A stretch of DNA of 64,000 bases from Pseudomonadota bacterium (lineage in GTDB: Bacteria > Pseudomonadota > Gammaproteobacteria > Burkholderiales > Burkholderiaceae_C). A program made the translations under genes and the position numbers. Numbering within the stretch: position 1 is the first letter of the stretch; each line of letters opens with the position of its first letter. The notes under the pieces were generated by a model. The model saw only the letters and a list, made by a program, of their open reading frames with translations, had not been told where the DNA came from and ran no database searches. Shown piece by piece: positions 49,214 through 58,253 of this stretch. The stretch covers positions 22,782 through 86,781 of the forward strand of contig JAUNHQ010000004.1 of NCBI GenBank assembly GCA_030535425.1, in the 5' to 3' direction.

Positions 49214-50491
49214 TCAGGCTTTTGCGGCAGGGGGCTGATCCAGATCGAACGCGCGATGCAGCGCGCGAACGGCCAGCTCCATGTATTTCTCGTCGATCAC
49301 CACCGAGGTCTTGATCTCGCTGGTGGAAATCATCTGGATGTTGATGCCCTCTTCGCTGAGCACGCGGAACATCTTGCTGGCCACACCCACGTGGCTACGC
49401 ATGCCAATGCCCACGATGCTGACCTTGCAGATGCGCGGGTCGCTCACCACTTCGGCGGCGCCCAGCGCGGGCAGCACCTTGTCCTTGAGCAGATCGACGG
49501 TGCGCGCGTGGTCGTTGCGGTGCACGGTGAAGGAAAAGTCGGTTTTGCCGTCCTTGCTCAGGTTCTGGATGATGACGTCCACCTCGATGTTGGCGTCGGC
49601 CACGGTGCCCAGGATCTGGTAGGCAATGCCGGGCTTGTCAGGCACGCCCAGCACCGAAATCTTGGCCTCGTCGCGGCTGAAGGCAATGCCGGAAACAACG
49701 GCTTGTTCCATTTGTTCGTCTTCCTCGAAAGTGATCAGGGTGCCGGACTGGGCTTCTTCGGCCAGGTCGATGTCCCAGGGGGTAAAGCTGGAGAGCACGC
49801 GCATGGGCACTTTGTACTTGCCCGCAAACTCCACCGAGCGGATTTGCAGCACCTTGCTGCCCAAGCTGGCCATTTCCAGCATTTCCTCAAAGCTGATGCT
49901 GGCCAGGCGCCGCGCCTCGGGCACGATGCGCGGGTCGGTGGTGTACACGCCGTCCACGTCGGTGTAGATCAGCACTTCGTCCGCCTTCAGGGCCGCGGCC
50001 ACGGCCACGGCCGAGGTGTCGGAGCCGCCGCGGCCCAGCGTGGTGATGTGCCCGCCTTCGTCCACGCCCTGAAAGCCGGTGATGATGACCACCTTGCCCT
50101 GGGCCAGATCGGCGCGCACGCGGGCGTCGTCGATGCTGTCGATGCGCGCCTTGGTATAGGCGCTGCTGGTCTTGATGGGCACCTGCCAGCCGGCGTAGCT
50201 GACGGCGGGCTGGCCCAGCGCCTGCAAGGCCATGGCCAGCAGCGCAGACGAAGCCTGCTCGCCCGTGGCGGCCAGCGCGTCCTGCTCGCGGTAATAGTCG
50301 GTGCCGGGCTTGGTCGGGGCCAGTTCTTTGGCCAGGGCCAGCAGGCGGTTGGTTTCGCCGCTCATGGCGCTGGGCACCACCACCATCTGGTGGCCCGCGC
50401 GCGCCCACTTGGCCACGCGCTTGGCAACGTTGGCAATGCGCTCGGTAGAGCCCATCGACGTGCCGCCGTATTTGTGAACGATCAATGCCAT
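49214..50491 (-). CDS. lysC: Aspartate kinase
   Basis: Phosphorylates aspartate in the first committed step toward Lys, Thr, Met and diaminopimelate. The 425-residue length, the N-terminal VHKYGGTSMG, the GRGGSDTSAVAVAAAL nucleotide-site motif and two C-terminal ACT domains (about 270-420, with DKPGIAYQIL and GVASKMFRVL) are typical of the monofunctional, lysine/threonine-regulated form. No internal start for a separate beta subunit is obvious. It begins 19 bases after the tilS stop and is likely in an operon with it. Confidence 0.97.
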   Translation of the reverse strand: MALIVHKYGGTSMGSTERIANVAKRVAKWARAGHQMVVVPSAMSGETNRLLALAKELAPTKPGTDYYREQDALAATGEQASSALLAMALQALGQPAVSYAGWQVPIKTSSAYTKARIDSIDDARVRADLAQGKVVIITGFQGVDEGGHITTLGRGGSDTSAVAVAAALKADEVLIYTDVDGVYTTDPRIVPEARRLASISFEEMLEMASLGSKVLQIRSVEFAGKYKVPMRVLSSFTPWDIDLAEEAQSGTLITFEEDEQMEQAVVSGIAFSRDEAKISVLGVPDKPGIAYQILGTVADANIEVDVIIQNLSKDGKTDFSFTVHRNDHARTVDLLKDKVLPALGAAEVVSDPRICKVSIVGIGMRSHVGVASKMFRVLSEEGINIQMISTSEIKTSVVIDEKYMELAVRALHRAFDLDQPPAAKA

Positions 50492-50510
50492 CGCAAAAAG
50501 CCGTTTGGGA

Positions 50511-51563
50511 TCAGGGCGCGTTTTTTCTCACGCCTGCTCGATGAAAAACCCCGGATTCTAGGCGCTCTGCGCCATCGGGCGCCCAGTGCAGCACGTCCCC
50601 GCGCCGCTGCACATGGCCGCGTCCGGCCTTCAAATGAATGCGGTGGCCGCGCGTGGTGCAGGCGGCCAGCTGCGCTAGCAGCGCCTGCAATTGCGCACTG
50701 CTGGGCGTGGTGCCATGCACGCTGCGCAGCCAGTGGCGCAGCACGTTGGCCTGGCGGGCGGGCGACAGGCCCTGCACCCGCGCAATGGCCGGCGGCACGC
50801 CGCAGTCGGCCAGGTCCTGCACCGCCACTTCGTGCAGCAGCGCCTGCGCCTGGGCGGCGTGGGCGGCGCTGCGTGCAAAGGTGGCGCGAAACGCGGGCAG
50901 CGCCGCTTGCAGTGCGGGCAGCAGGTGCGCGCGGATGCGGTTGCGCGTGTAGCGCTCGTGCGCGTTGCTCGGGTCTTCCACCCAGCCCTGGCCCTGCGCG
51001 CGCAGCCAGGCGCGAATGGCAGCGCCGGGCACGGCCAGCAGCGGGCGGCCGTACGCCACCGCACCGCGCCGCCAATGCGCGGGCATGGCCGCCAGCCCCG
51101 GCAGGCCGGCCCCGCGCGACAAGGCCAGCAGCAGCGTTTCCACCTGGTCGTCGGCATGCTGGGCGATAACTACCGTTTTGATAGCTGCTTGCGCTTGACT
51201 GTCAAGCGCAAAAGCATCAAAAGCCTCATAACGTGCGCGGCGTGCAGCGTCTTCCGGGCTTTGGCCGGGCGCGTGCGCGGCCTGCACGCGGCGCACGTGC
51301 AAGGGCACGCCCAGACGGGCGCACAAGGCGGTGCAGTGGCTTTCAAAATCATCGGCCGCCGCTTGCAGGCCGTGGTGCACGTGCCAGGCCTGCACCTGGC
51401 CCGGCCAGTGCCGGGCGCAGGCCAGCAGCAGCGCGGTGGAATCGGCCCCGCCGCTCAAGGCCACGGCCAGCGGCAGCGCAGGGGCGCGGGCGGCAAAGGC
51501 GGCCATGGCCTCGTCCACCAGCGCAGGGTTGGCGTGGGTGTCAGGCGGCAGTGCGGTGGACAT
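50511..51563 (-). CDS. tilS: tRNA(Ile)-lysidine synthetase
   Basis: TilS modifies C34 of the CAU-anticodon tRNA-Ile to lysidine so that it reads AUA. The 350-residue protein has the PP-loop SGGADS (37-42), WHVHHGLQAAAD, ARRARYEAF and AQHADDQVETLLLAL. Its C-terminal region is shorter than in E. coli. Codons about 113-130, encoding the linker around DAFALDSQAQAAIKTV, consist of a dispersed-repeat copy that includes a perfect 11-base inverted repeat. The start at 51563 (MSTALPP) is followed closely by the PP-loop domain. Confidence 0.93.
   Translation of the reverse strand: MSTALPPDTHANPALVDEAMAAFAARAPALPLAVALSGGADSTALLLACARHWPGQVQAWHVHHGLQAAADDFESHCTALCARLGVPLHVRRVQAAHAPGQSPEDAARRARYEAFDAFALDSQAQAAIKTVVIAQHADDQVETLLLALSRGAGLPGLAAMPAHWRRGAVAYGRPLLAVPGAAIRAWLRAQGQGWVEDPSNAHERYTRNRIRAHLLPALQAALPAFRATFARSAAHAAQAQALLHEVAVQDLADCGVPPAIARVQGLSPARQANVLRHWLRSVHGTTPSSAQLQALLAQLAACTTRGHRIHLKAGRGHVQRRGDVLHWAPDGAERLESGVFHRAGVRKNAP
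51174..51225. repeat. Dispersed repeat inside tilS, with perfect inverted repeat
   Basis: GTTTTGATAGCTGC, then TTGCGCTTGAC-T-GTCAAGCGCAA (51189-51211, perfect 11-base arms), then AAGCATCAAAAGC. It resembles the intergenic copies but is palindromic throughout and is translated. Confidence 0.65.
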
Positions 51564-51698
51564 GGCGGCTGCGATGGTAGCGGGCCGGTGGGCACCCATG
51601 TGCCGGCCTGCCCTTGTCATCCCGCGCGCTGCCCGCACGTTGGGGTAAGCTGGCTTTGCGGTGACGCATCCCTTTTTTCTTTCTTTGAAAGGCGCGCC

Positions 51699-51995
51699 AT
51701 GTGGAAACTGGGAAAACTGCTGACGATGTTCCGCAAGGAGTTGCTGATGGCCTGGGCCGTGTTGCGCGATGCGCGCGCGCCCTGGTCGGCCAAGCTGGCC
51801 GTGGTGCTGGCGGTGCTGTATGTGGTCAGCCCGGTGGATGTGGTGTCTGACCTGCTGCCCGTGCTGGGCTGGCTGGACGATGGGCTGGTGGCCTATGTGC
51901 TGCTGCAGGCGGCGTTCAGGTTTCTGCCGGCCGATCTGCACGCGGCGCTGCGCAGCAAGGTGGCGGCGAGGGGCCGGCGGCGCACGGGGGTGTAA
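51699..51995 (+). CDS. YkvA/DUF1232 small membrane protein
   Basis: A 98-residue protein with the DUF1232 core: ARAPWSAKLAVVLAVLYVVS followed by PVDVVSDLLPVLGWLDDG. The core spans one hydrophobic hairpin (about 28-72), and the Arg-rich C-terminus is probably cytoplasmic. Function unknown. The start at 51699 has a GAAAGG upstream. It is divergent from tilS and convergent with accA; the strong terminator at 52080 separates it from accA. Confidence 0.88.
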   Translation: MWKLGKLLTMFRKELLMAWAVLRDARAPWSAKLAVVLAVLYVVSPVDVVSDLLPVLGWLDDGLVAYVLLQAAFRFLPADLHAALRSKVAARGRRRTGV

Positions 51996-52015
51996 GCCGG
52001 TTTTCCCGCTTATCT

Positions 52016-52073
52016 TTTTAGGGCATTTGCGCGCAACAGGCGGGCATTTGAAGCTACTAATTCAATAGCAATT
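52016..52073 (+). repeat. Dispersed ~58-bp repeat
   Basis: A well-preserved copy: AGGGCATTTGCGCGC, then GGGCATTTGAAGCTACT, then AATTCAATAGCAAT. It is immediately followed by the accA/ykvA terminator. Confidence 0.76.
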
Positions 52074-52079
52074 AAAAAC

Positions 52080-52110
52080 CCGAAGGGCCGCTGTCATAGC
52101 GGCCCTTCGG
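52080..52110. terminator. Bidirectional terminator between ykvA-like gene and accA
   Basis: A perfect 13-base stem CCGAAGGGCCGCT / AGCGGCCCTTCGG with a five-base loop. A-rich sequence on the left side provides the T-tract for the minus-strand accA transcript. Confidence 0.85.
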
Positions 52111-52134
52111 CTTGATGGGACTGGCCTGACGCGC

Positions 52135-53109
52135 TCAATGCTCGGCCTTGGTGTCGGTAAAGCGCCCCATGGCTTGCAGGCGTTCGTAGCGGCGCTCCAG
52201 CAGCTCGGGGGTTTTCATATCGGCCACCTGGCGCCAGGCGTCGGCCAGGGCGCGCTTTAAGAAAGCGGCCATTTGCCCGCCGTCGCGGTGGGCGCCGCCC
52301 ACGGGTTCGTTGACGATTTTGTCCACCAGGCCCAGGGCCTTGAGGCGGTGGGCGGTCACGCCCAGGGCTTCGGCAGCTTCTTGCGCCTTGTCGCTGGTTT
52401 TCCAGAGGATGGAGGCGCAGCCTTCGGGGCTGATGACGGAGTAGATGGCGTATTGCAGCATCAGCACCTGGTCGGCCACGGCAATGGCCAGGGCGCCGCC
52501 GGACCCGCCTTCGCCAATGATGGTGGTGATGATGGGCACTTGCAGCTGCGCCATTTCGTAGATGTTGCGGCCAATGGCTTCGGACTGGCCGCGCTCTTCG
52601 GCATCGATGCCGGGAAAGGCGCCGGGCGTGTCGACAAAGGTAAAGACGGGCAGCTTGAATTTTTCGGCGGTTTTCATCAGCCGCAGGGCTTTGCGGTAGC
52701 CCTCGGGGCGGGTCATGCCGAAGTTGCGGGCAGTGCGCTCTTTGGTGTCGCGGCCCTTTTGGTGGCCGATGACCACGCAGGGCTGGCCGTTGAAACGGGC
52801 CAGGCCGCCGACGATGCTCTGGTCGTCGGCGAAGTGGCGGTCGCCGTGCAGTTCGATGAAGTGGGTAAAGCACCCCTGCACGTAATCGAGCGTGTAGGGG
52901 CGCTCGGGGTGGCGGGCGATTTTGGTGATCTGCCAGGGGGTGAGCTGGCTGTAGATGTCTTTGGTCAGTTGCAGGCTTTTCTTGCCCAGCTGGTCGATTT
53001 CTTCGCTGATATCGACGGCGCTTTCGGTCTGCACGTAGCGCAGCTCTTCGATCTTGTTTTCAAGCTCGGCAATGGGCTGCTCGAAATCAAGAAATGTGCG
53101 TTTGGCCAA
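52135..53109 (-). CDS. accA: Acetyl-CoA carboxylase carboxyltransferase alpha subunit (TTG start)
   Basis: With AccD, transfers carboxyl from biotin to acetyl-CoA, giving malonyl-CoA for fatty-acid synthesis. The protein from the TTG at 53109 has 324 residues and the family N-terminus [62 protein letters not shown] and [15 protein letters not shown] all follow. No ATG lies where homologues begin; an AAGGAG seven bases before the TTG decides the start. Longer frames would extend into non-homologous sequence. Confidence 0.96.
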   Translation of the reverse strand: MAKRTFLDFEQPIAELENKIEELRYVQTESAVDISEEIDQLGKKSLQLTKDIYSQLTPWQITKIARHPERPYTLDYVQGCFTHFIELHGDRHFADDQSIVGGLARFNGQPCVVIGHQKGRDTKERTARNFGMTRPEGYRKALRLMKTAEKFKLPVFTFVDTPGAFPGIDAEERGQSEAIGRNIYEMAQLQVPIITTIIGEGGSGGALAIAVADQVLMLQYAIYSVISPEGCASILWKTSDKAQEAAEALGVTAHRLKALGLVDKIVNEPVGGAHRDGGQMAAFLKRALADAWRQVADMKTPELLERRYERLQAMGRFTDTKAEH

Positions 53110-53122
53110 TTGAAAACTCCTT
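53103..53122 (-). promoter_or_regulatory. Ribosome-binding site and TTG start of accA
   Basis: Minus-strand AAGGAGTTTTCAATTG: a strong Shine-Dalgarno at normal spacing before TTG, which encodes the residue before AKRTFLDF. Confidence 0.8.
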
Positions 53123-53198
53123 GGCGGGGAAAACCCTGTGGATGTTACCGGATGTGGTTTGGAGGGCGGGCTGGGGCCGCCCAGGCGATCCATCGGCG

Positions 53199-53852
53199 TC
53201 AATAGGCCACGGGCAGCGGCTCCAGCGAGCGCCACAAATACCAGGTGGCCACGCTGCGCCAGGGCGCCCAGGCCTGGGCGACTTCGCGCGCTTCGGCGCG
53301 GCTGACGGGCTCGCCCGAGAAGTAGTTGACGCTGATGCCCTTGATCAGCCCCACGTCATCGAGCGGCAGCACGTCGGGGCGCAGCAGGTGGAACATGAGA
53401 AACATCTCCGCCGTCCAGCGGCCAATGCCGCGGATGGCCACCAGCTCGGCAATGATGGCTTCGTCGTCCATGCCGCTCCACTGCTTGACGTGGATGCGCC
53501 CGCTGTCAAAGTGCAGGGCCAGATCGACCAGGTATTCCACCTTGCGCGCCGACAGGCCGGCCGCGCGCATGTCGTCCACTTTGAGCTTGAGCACGCCAGC
53601 CGGGGTCATACGCCGGGGCAGCGCCTCAAAGCGGTTCCACACCGATTGCGCGGCCTTGACGGAGATTTGCTGCCCGACGATGGAGCGCGCCAGGGTGACG
53701 AAGGCGTCGCCGCGCGATTGCAGGCAGGCGCTGCCAAACTGCGGGATCAGCCGGCGCATCACGCGGTCTTTCTTGGCCAGGTGGGCGCAGGCGTCGGCCC
53801 AGTAGGCCGGGGTGATGGCCTCAGGCGCTTCTTTTTTGATAGCTGTCACCAC
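53199..53852 (-). CDS. DNA-3-methyladenine glycosylase II (AlkA/HhH-GPD type)
   Basis: Removes alkylated purines in base excision repair. About 217 residues carry the HhH-GPD core: [12 protein letters not shown], the hairpin [18 protein letters not shown], and LPLDDVGL with the catalytic Asp. Homologues start close to the [10 protein letters not shown] segment, and the only in-frame initiators there are two adjacent GTG codons (53852, 53849). The ATG far upstream lies inside cysS in another frame and is rejected. The start region overlaps a dispersed-repeat copy, so the first codons (VTAIKK) are repeat-derived. It follows the cysS stop by about 50 bases. Confidence 0.82.
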   Translation of the reverse strand: MVTAIKKEAPEAITPAYWADACAHLAKKDRVMRRLIPQFGSACLQSRGDAFVTLARSIVGQQISVKAAQSVWNRFEALPRRMTPAGVLKLKVDDMRAAGLSARKVEYLVDLALHFDSGRIHVKQWSGMDDEAIIAELVAIRGIGRWTAEMFLMFHLLRPDVLPLDDVGLIKGISVNYFSGEPVSRAEAREVAQAWAPWRSVATWYLWRSLEPLPVAY

Positions 53853-53890
53853 AGGCCCTTCGCGCGCAAACGGCCGTTTTGACTGAATAT
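53836..53890 (-). repeat. Dispersed ~58-bp repeat spanning the glycosylase start
   Basis: Minus-strand reading: AAAACGGCCGTTTGCGCGC, GGTGACAGCTATCAAAA. It occupies the whole cysS-glycosylase junction, including the likely GTG start and its ribosome-binding region. Confidence 0.7.
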
Positions 53891-53904
53891 GCCCAAAGCG
53901 CGGG

Positions 53905-55284
53905 TCATGACGCGGCTTCCCAGGTGGTGCCGGCGGGCGAGTCTTTGAGCACGATGCCGGCGGCCAGCAGCTCGGCACGGATGCGGTCGGCCTCGGCAAA
54001 GTTCTTGGCGGCCTTGGCGGCGGCGCGCGCGTCGATCTGCGCCTGGATGGCGGCCGCATCCAGCGTGCTGCTGCCGGCCTGCAAGAACGCCCGGGGCTCG
54101 GCCTGCAACAGGCCCAGCAAGCCGCCCAGCGCCTTGAGCAAGCCCGCGTCCTGCGCGCTGCGCGTGCGGTTGACCTCGCTGGCCAGATCGAACAGCACGG
54201 CCACGGCCTCGGGCGTGCCAAAGTCTTCGTCCATCGCGGCCTTAAAGCGCGCGGCATACGGGCTGGCCCAGTCGATCGACACCGCAGCGGGCGGCACGGC
54301 ATGCAGGGCCGTGTACAGGCGCTTTAAGGCGCCACGCGCGTCCTGCAAATGCACGTCGCTGTAATTGAGCGGGCTGCGGTAATGCGTGCGGACGATGAAA
54401 AAACGCAGGGTCTCGGCGTCAAACTTGTCCAGCACCTCGCGGATGGTGAAGAAGTTGCCCAGCGATTTGGACATCTTTTCGCTGTCCACATTGACAAAAC
54501 CGTTGTGCATCCACACCCGCGCCATGGTGCAGCCATGCGCGCCTTCGCTCTGGGCAATTTCGTTTTCATGGTGGGGAAACTGCAAGTCCGCCCCACCGCC
54601 GTGAATGTCAAAGCTCTCGCCCAGCAGCGCGCAGCTCATGGCCGAGCATTCGATGTGCCAGCCTGGTCGCCCCAGGCCAAAGGCGCTGTCCCACTTGGCG
54701 CCAGCGGGCTCGGTGGGCTTGGCCGACTTCCACAGCACAAAGTCCAGCGGGTCGTGTTTACCATCGGCCACGGCCACGCGCTCGCCCGCCTGCAACTCGT
54801 CCAGCGACTTGCCCGAGAGCTTGCCGTAGGCGGGAAACTTGCGCACCGCGTAGTTCACGTCGCCACCGGCTGCGCGATAGGCCAGGCCCTTGGCTTCCAG
54901 CGTGCGGATGAGCGAGAGCATCTGCGGCACATAGTCGGTCGCGCGCGGCTCTTGTGTGGGGCGCTGCACGCCCAGCGCGTCAAAGTCGCGGTGCATCTCG
55001 GCAATCATGCGGCTCGTAAGCTGGCCGATGGTTTCGCCGTTTTCGGTGGCGCGGCGGATGATCTTGTCGTCAATGTCGGTGATGTTGCGCACGAAAGTCA
55101 CGCGCAGCCCGCTGGCCGTCAGCCAGCGGCGCACCACATCAAACGCCACCACCGAACGCGCGTGGCCGATATGGCACAAGTCGTACACCGTCATGCCGCA
55201 CACGTACATGCGCACATGGCCAGGCTCAAGGGGTGAAAAGTCTTCCAGCGCTCGCGTGAGCGTGTTGTGGATGCGCAAGGCCAT
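53905..55284 (-). CDS. cysS: Cysteinyl-tRNA synthetase
   Basis: Charges tRNA-Cys. The 459-residue class I synthetase has the zinc/substrate Cys29 in [10 protein letters not shown], the HIGH motif at 38-41, [22 protein letters not shown] and [11 protein letters not shown] with the remaining zinc ligands, and KMSKSLGN near 270. All are intact. The start at 55284 ([10 protein letters not shown]) is the family start; the longer frame is antisense to the TPR gene. It is divergent from the TPR gene across 228 bases. Confidence 0.97.
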   Translation of the reverse strand: MALRIHNTLTRALEDFSPLEPGHVRMYVCGMTVYDLCHIGHARSVVAFDVVRRWLTASGLRVTFVRNITDIDDKIIRRATENGETIGQLTSRMIAEMHRDFDALGVQRPTQEPRATDYVPQMLSLIRTLEAKGLAYRAAGGDVNYAVRKFPAYGKLSGKSLDELQAGERVAVADGKHDPLDFVLWKSAKPTEPAGAKWDSAFGLGRPGWHIECSAMSCALLGESFDIHGGGADLQFPHHENEIAQSEGAHGCTMARVWMHNGFVNVDSEKMSKSLGNFFTIREVLDKFDAETLRFFIVRTHYRSPLNYSDVHLQDARGALKRLYTALHAVPPAAVSIDWASPYAARFKAAMDEDFGTPEAVAVLFDLASEVNRTRSAQDAGLLKALGGLLGLLQAEPRAFLQAGSSTLDAAAIQAQIDARAAAKAAKNFAEADRIRAELLAAGIVLKDSPAGTTWEAAS

Positions 55285-55512
55285 CGGGGGGAGAAAGCGG
55301 GAAATCTGGGGGAAATGCGGGCTGCACGCCATCCGCTGGCGCGCGGGCAGCGCCTGGCAGGCCCGGCAAGAAAGGCAGGCGCTGGCAAGCTGCCTGGCTA
55401 CAATCCCGCAGTATAAAAGCCCCACGGCCACCCAAGGCGCCACGGGCTTTCTTGCATGGGGGCGGCCGCGCCCGCCGTGCCATCTGCCCCGCCGCGCAGC
55501 CGCTTGCCGCCC

Positions 55513-56061
55513 ATGACATTCGCCCCCCTCTTCCCCGCCCCTGCCCGCCGCTGGCTGCTGAGCGCCTGCCTGGCGCTGGCTGCCGCTGGCGCGCTGGCCG
55601 ACGAATACGCCGAAGTGCAGCGCCTGCAAAAAGCCGGGCAAACCAGCGCCGCGCTGGCGCGTGCCGACCAATACATTGCCCAGCACCCGAATGACCCGCA
55701 GATGCGCTTCATCAAAGCCGGCGTGCTCAGCAGCAGCGGCCAGGCCGAACAGGCGCAGGCGCTGCTCACACAGCTCACGCGCGACTACCCCGAGCTGCCC
55801 GAGCCCTGGAACAACCTGGCCGTGCTGCACGCGGCCCAGGGCCGGCTGGACGAGGCGCAGCAGGCGCTGGAAGCGGCTTTGCGCATCAACCCCGCCTATG
55901 CCACGGCACTGGAAAACCTGGGCGACGTGCGCGCCCGCCAGGCGGTGCAAGCCTGGCAGCGCGCGCGCCAGCTGGATGCGGGCAACACCCGCCTGGCGCC
56001 CAAGATCGACGCGCTGCGCGCCGTGACCGAGCCGCGCGCCGCTGACAGCGCGCGCCGCTGA
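55513..56061 (+). CDS. Periplasmic TPR-repeat protein
   Basis: A 182-residue protein with a signal peptide (about 1-29, ending ALAD) and about three tetratricopeptide repeats (for example [20 protein letters not shown], then [20 protein letters not shown]). Such proteins are scaffolds for envelope complexes; the partner is unknown. Start: an upstream in-frame ATG at 55456 exists, but 55513 places the signal peptide correctly. It begins a plus-strand run with ppiA, ppiB, lpxH and mtfA. Confidence 0.85.
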   Translation: MTFAPLFPAPARRWLLSACLALAAAGALADEYAEVQRLQKAGQTSAALARADQYIAQHPNDPQMRFIKAGVLSSSGQAEQAQALLTQLTRDYPELPEPWNNLAVLHAAQGRLDEAQQALEAALRINPAYATALENLGDVRARQAVQAWQRARQLDAGNTRLAPKIDALRAVTEPRAADSARR

Positions 56062-56149
56062 CAGCGGCGCGCCCACCTCGCGGAACTTGGTGGCGCTGGC
56101 CAGGCACCAAGCCGCTTTGCATTTTTGCCGTCACAGGAGTTTGTCACCC

Positions 56150-56827
56150 ATGTCCTTTTCTCGAAGAGCCCTGCACCGCCTGGCGGCCACCACCGTTGCC
56201 GCCGCCGCACTGGGCACGGCGCTGCCCGCGCTGGCGGCGGACCCGCGCGTGAAATTCGTCACCAGCGAAGGCGAATTCGTCATCGAGGTCTATCCAGACA
56301 AAGCCCCCAAGACGGTGGAAAACTTCCTGCAATACGTCAAGGACAAGCACTACGACGGCACGGTGTTTCACCGCGTCATCGGCAGCTTCATGGTGCAAGG
56401 CGGCGGCTTTGACAAGGCGTACCAGCAAAAGCCCACGCGCCCGCCCATCCAGCACGAAGGCCGCGCGGCGCTGGCCAAGGGCCTGAGCAACACCGTGGGC
56501 ACCGTGGCCATGGCGCGCACGGGTGAGCCGCACTCGGCCACGGCGCAGTTCTTCATCAACGTGGTGGACAACAAGCGCCTGGATCCCGTGATCCTGCCTG
56601 CGGGCGATCCGGTCACATTCGAGTTCCAGGGGCAAACGCACAAGGACATTCCGCGCAAAAACGTCGAAAACCACCCCCTGCTGTTCGGCTACACCGTGTT
56701 CGGCAAGGTCGTCAGCGGCATGGACACAGTGGAAAAAATCCGCCATACGCCCACTGGCCCAGGCGGGCCTTTCCCGTCCGACGTGCCGAAAAAGCCGGTG
56801 GTCATCGAATCGGCCAAAATCCTGTAA
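56150..56827 (+). CDS. ppiA: Periplasmic cyclophilin-type peptidyl-prolyl isomerase
   Basis: Catalyses cis-trans isomerisation of prolyl bonds in exported proteins. Of 225 residues, the first ~30 form a signal peptide (ending ALAAD). The cyclophilin core has [40 protein letters not shown] and [16 protein letters not shown], with the catalytic Arg in FHRVI. A ~25-residue insertion after VVDNKRLD distinguishes it from the cytosolic paralogue that follows 89 bases on. CAGGAG lies upstream of the ATG. Confidence 0.94.
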   Translation: MSFSRRALHRLAATTVAAAALGTALPALAADPRVKFVTSEGEFVIEVYPDKAPKTVENFLQYVKDKHYDGTVFHRVIGSFMVQGGGFDKAYQQKPTRPPIQHEGRAALAKGLSNTVGTVAMARTGEPHSATAQFFINVVDNKRLDPVILPAGDPVTFEFQGQTHKDIPRKNVENHPLLFGYTVFGKVVSGMDTVEKIRHTPTGPGGPFPSDVPKKPVVIESAKIL

Positions 56828-56916
56828 GCCCCGTGCGGCACATGGCCGCACTGCCCGTTTCCGTGTCGCGGCCCTGGCCGCGACATGTGTTTTACCCCTC
56901 CCCTGAAACCATTGTC

Positions 56917-57423
56917 ATGAGCAACCCCCAAGTCGAACTGCACATCCAAGGCCGCGGCGTCATCACGCTGGAGCTGGACACGGCCAAGGCGCCCAAATCG
57001 GTCGAAAACTTTCTGGCCTACGTGAAAGCAGGCCATTACGACGGCACCATCTTCCACCGTGTCATTCCCGGTTTCATGATCCAAGGCGGTGGCTTCACCG
57101 CCGACATGAAGCAAAAGCCCACGCAGGCGCCCATCGCCAACGAAGCGGCCAATGGCCTGAAAAACGACCTCTACACCATCGCCATGGCCCGCACGAGCGA
57201 CCCGCACTCGGCCACGGCGCAGTTCTTCATCAACGTGGCGGGCAACGACTTTCTCAACCACACCGCCCCCAACGCCCAGGGCTGGGGCTACGCCGTTTTT
57301 GGCAAAGTCATTCAGGGACAAGACGTGGTGGACGGCATCAAGGGCGTGCCCACGGGCCGCGCCGGCTTTCACGAAAACGTGCCCAAGACACCCGTGGTGA
57401 TCGAAAAAGCCGTCGCCCTGTAA
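56917..57423 (+). CDS. ppiB: Cytoplasmic cyclophilin-type peptidyl-prolyl isomerase
   Basis: A 168-residue cyclophilin without a signal peptide. It shares the core of its upstream neighbour: [55 protein letters not shown], and the catalytic Arg in FHRVI. The near-identity of these blocks indicates a tandem duplication with one copy exported. The start at 56917 ([10 protein letters not shown]) is standard. lpxH follows after 10 bases. Confidence 0.96.
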   Translation: MSNPQVELHIQGRGVITLELDTAKAPKSVENFLAYVKAGHYDGTIFHRVIPGFMIQGGGFTADMKQKPTQAPIANEAANGLKNDLYTIAMARTSDPHSATAQFFINVAGNDFLNHTAPNAQGWGYAVFGKVIQGQDVVDGIKGVPTGRAGFHENVPKTPVVIEKAVAL

Positions 57424-57433
57424 AGCCTGCCCC

Positions 57434-58225
57434 ATGACAGGCACCCCCGCCATCGGCGTGCTGCACGCGCCCGCGCACTGGCGTGTGGTGGACTTCATCT
57501 CCGATCTGCACCTGCACGCTGGCGAGCCCGACACCTTTGCCGCCTGGGCGCGCTACATACGCCACACCCCGGCCGATGCGGTGTTCATCCTGGGCGATTT
57601 GTTCGAGGTGTGGGTAGGCGATGACGCGGCCCTGCCCGGCAGCTTTGAAGACAGCTGCGCCCAGGTGCTGACCGCCGCCGCCACGCGCACGCAGGTGTAT
57701 TTCATGCACGGCAACCGCGACTTTCTGGTGGGCAGCGCCTTTTTGTCGCGCTGTGGCGTGCAGCCCCTGGCCGACCCCACTGCCCTGCACGGCATGGGAC
57801 AGGTCTGGCTGCTCACCCACGGCGACTTGCTGTGTACCGAGGACGTGGCCTACCAGCAATTTCGCCGCCAGGTGCGCGCGCCGCAGTGGCAAGCCGCCAT
57901 GCTGGCGCGCCCACTGGCTGAGCGCCAGGCCATTGGTCGCCAAATGCGCGCGCAAAGCCAGGCCCAGCAGGGCGAGCACGCCCCCGGCTACGACCGCATC
58001 GACACCCCCCTGGCCCGCCAGTGGCTCAGCGCCGCCGGCGCCCACGCGCTGATCCACGGCCACACCCATGCCCCCGGCGATCACGATCTGGGCCGCAACG
58101 CCCAGGGCCAGGCGCTGACGCAGCACGTGCTCAGCGACTGGCACGTCACCCCCGGCCAGCAGCGTATGCAAGTGCTGCGCCTAAGCACAGCGGGCCTGGC
58201 CCGCGTGCCGCCCGAAGCCGGGTAA
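57434..58225 (+). CDS. lpxH: UDP-2,3-diacylglucosamine diphosphatase
   Basis: Hydrolyses UDP-2,3-diacylglucosamine to lipid X plus UMP in lipid A synthesis, peripheral to the inner membrane. The 263-residue calcineurin-like phosphoesterase has all five metal motifs: FISDLHLH, GDLFEVWVGDD, GNRDF, LTHGD and HGHTHAPGDH. The spacing of 10 bases after ppiB indicates an operon. The cyclophilin-lpxH order is common in betaproteobacteria. Confidence 0.95.
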   Translation: MTGTPAIGVLHAPAHWRVVDFISDLHLHAGEPDTFAAWARYIRHTPADAVFILGDLFEVWVGDDAALPGSFEDSCAQVLTAAATRTQVYFMHGNRDFLVGSAFLSRCGVQPLADPTALHGMGQVWLLTHGDLLCTEDVAYQQFRRQVRAPQWQAAMLARPLAERQAIGRQMRAQSQAQQGEHAPGYDRIDTPLARQWLSAAGAHALIHGHTHAPGDHDLGRNAQGQALTQHVLSDWHVTPGQQRMQVLRLSTAGLARVPPEAG

Positions 58226-58253
58226 AAGCCCCGCCCCCCGCTCGGCAACCCCC

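Noticed and set aside
53853-54302. A longer start for the AlkA-type glycosylase within cysS
   Set aside because: The added residues are an out-of-frame reading of the cysS 3' end and do not resemble glycosylase N-termini.
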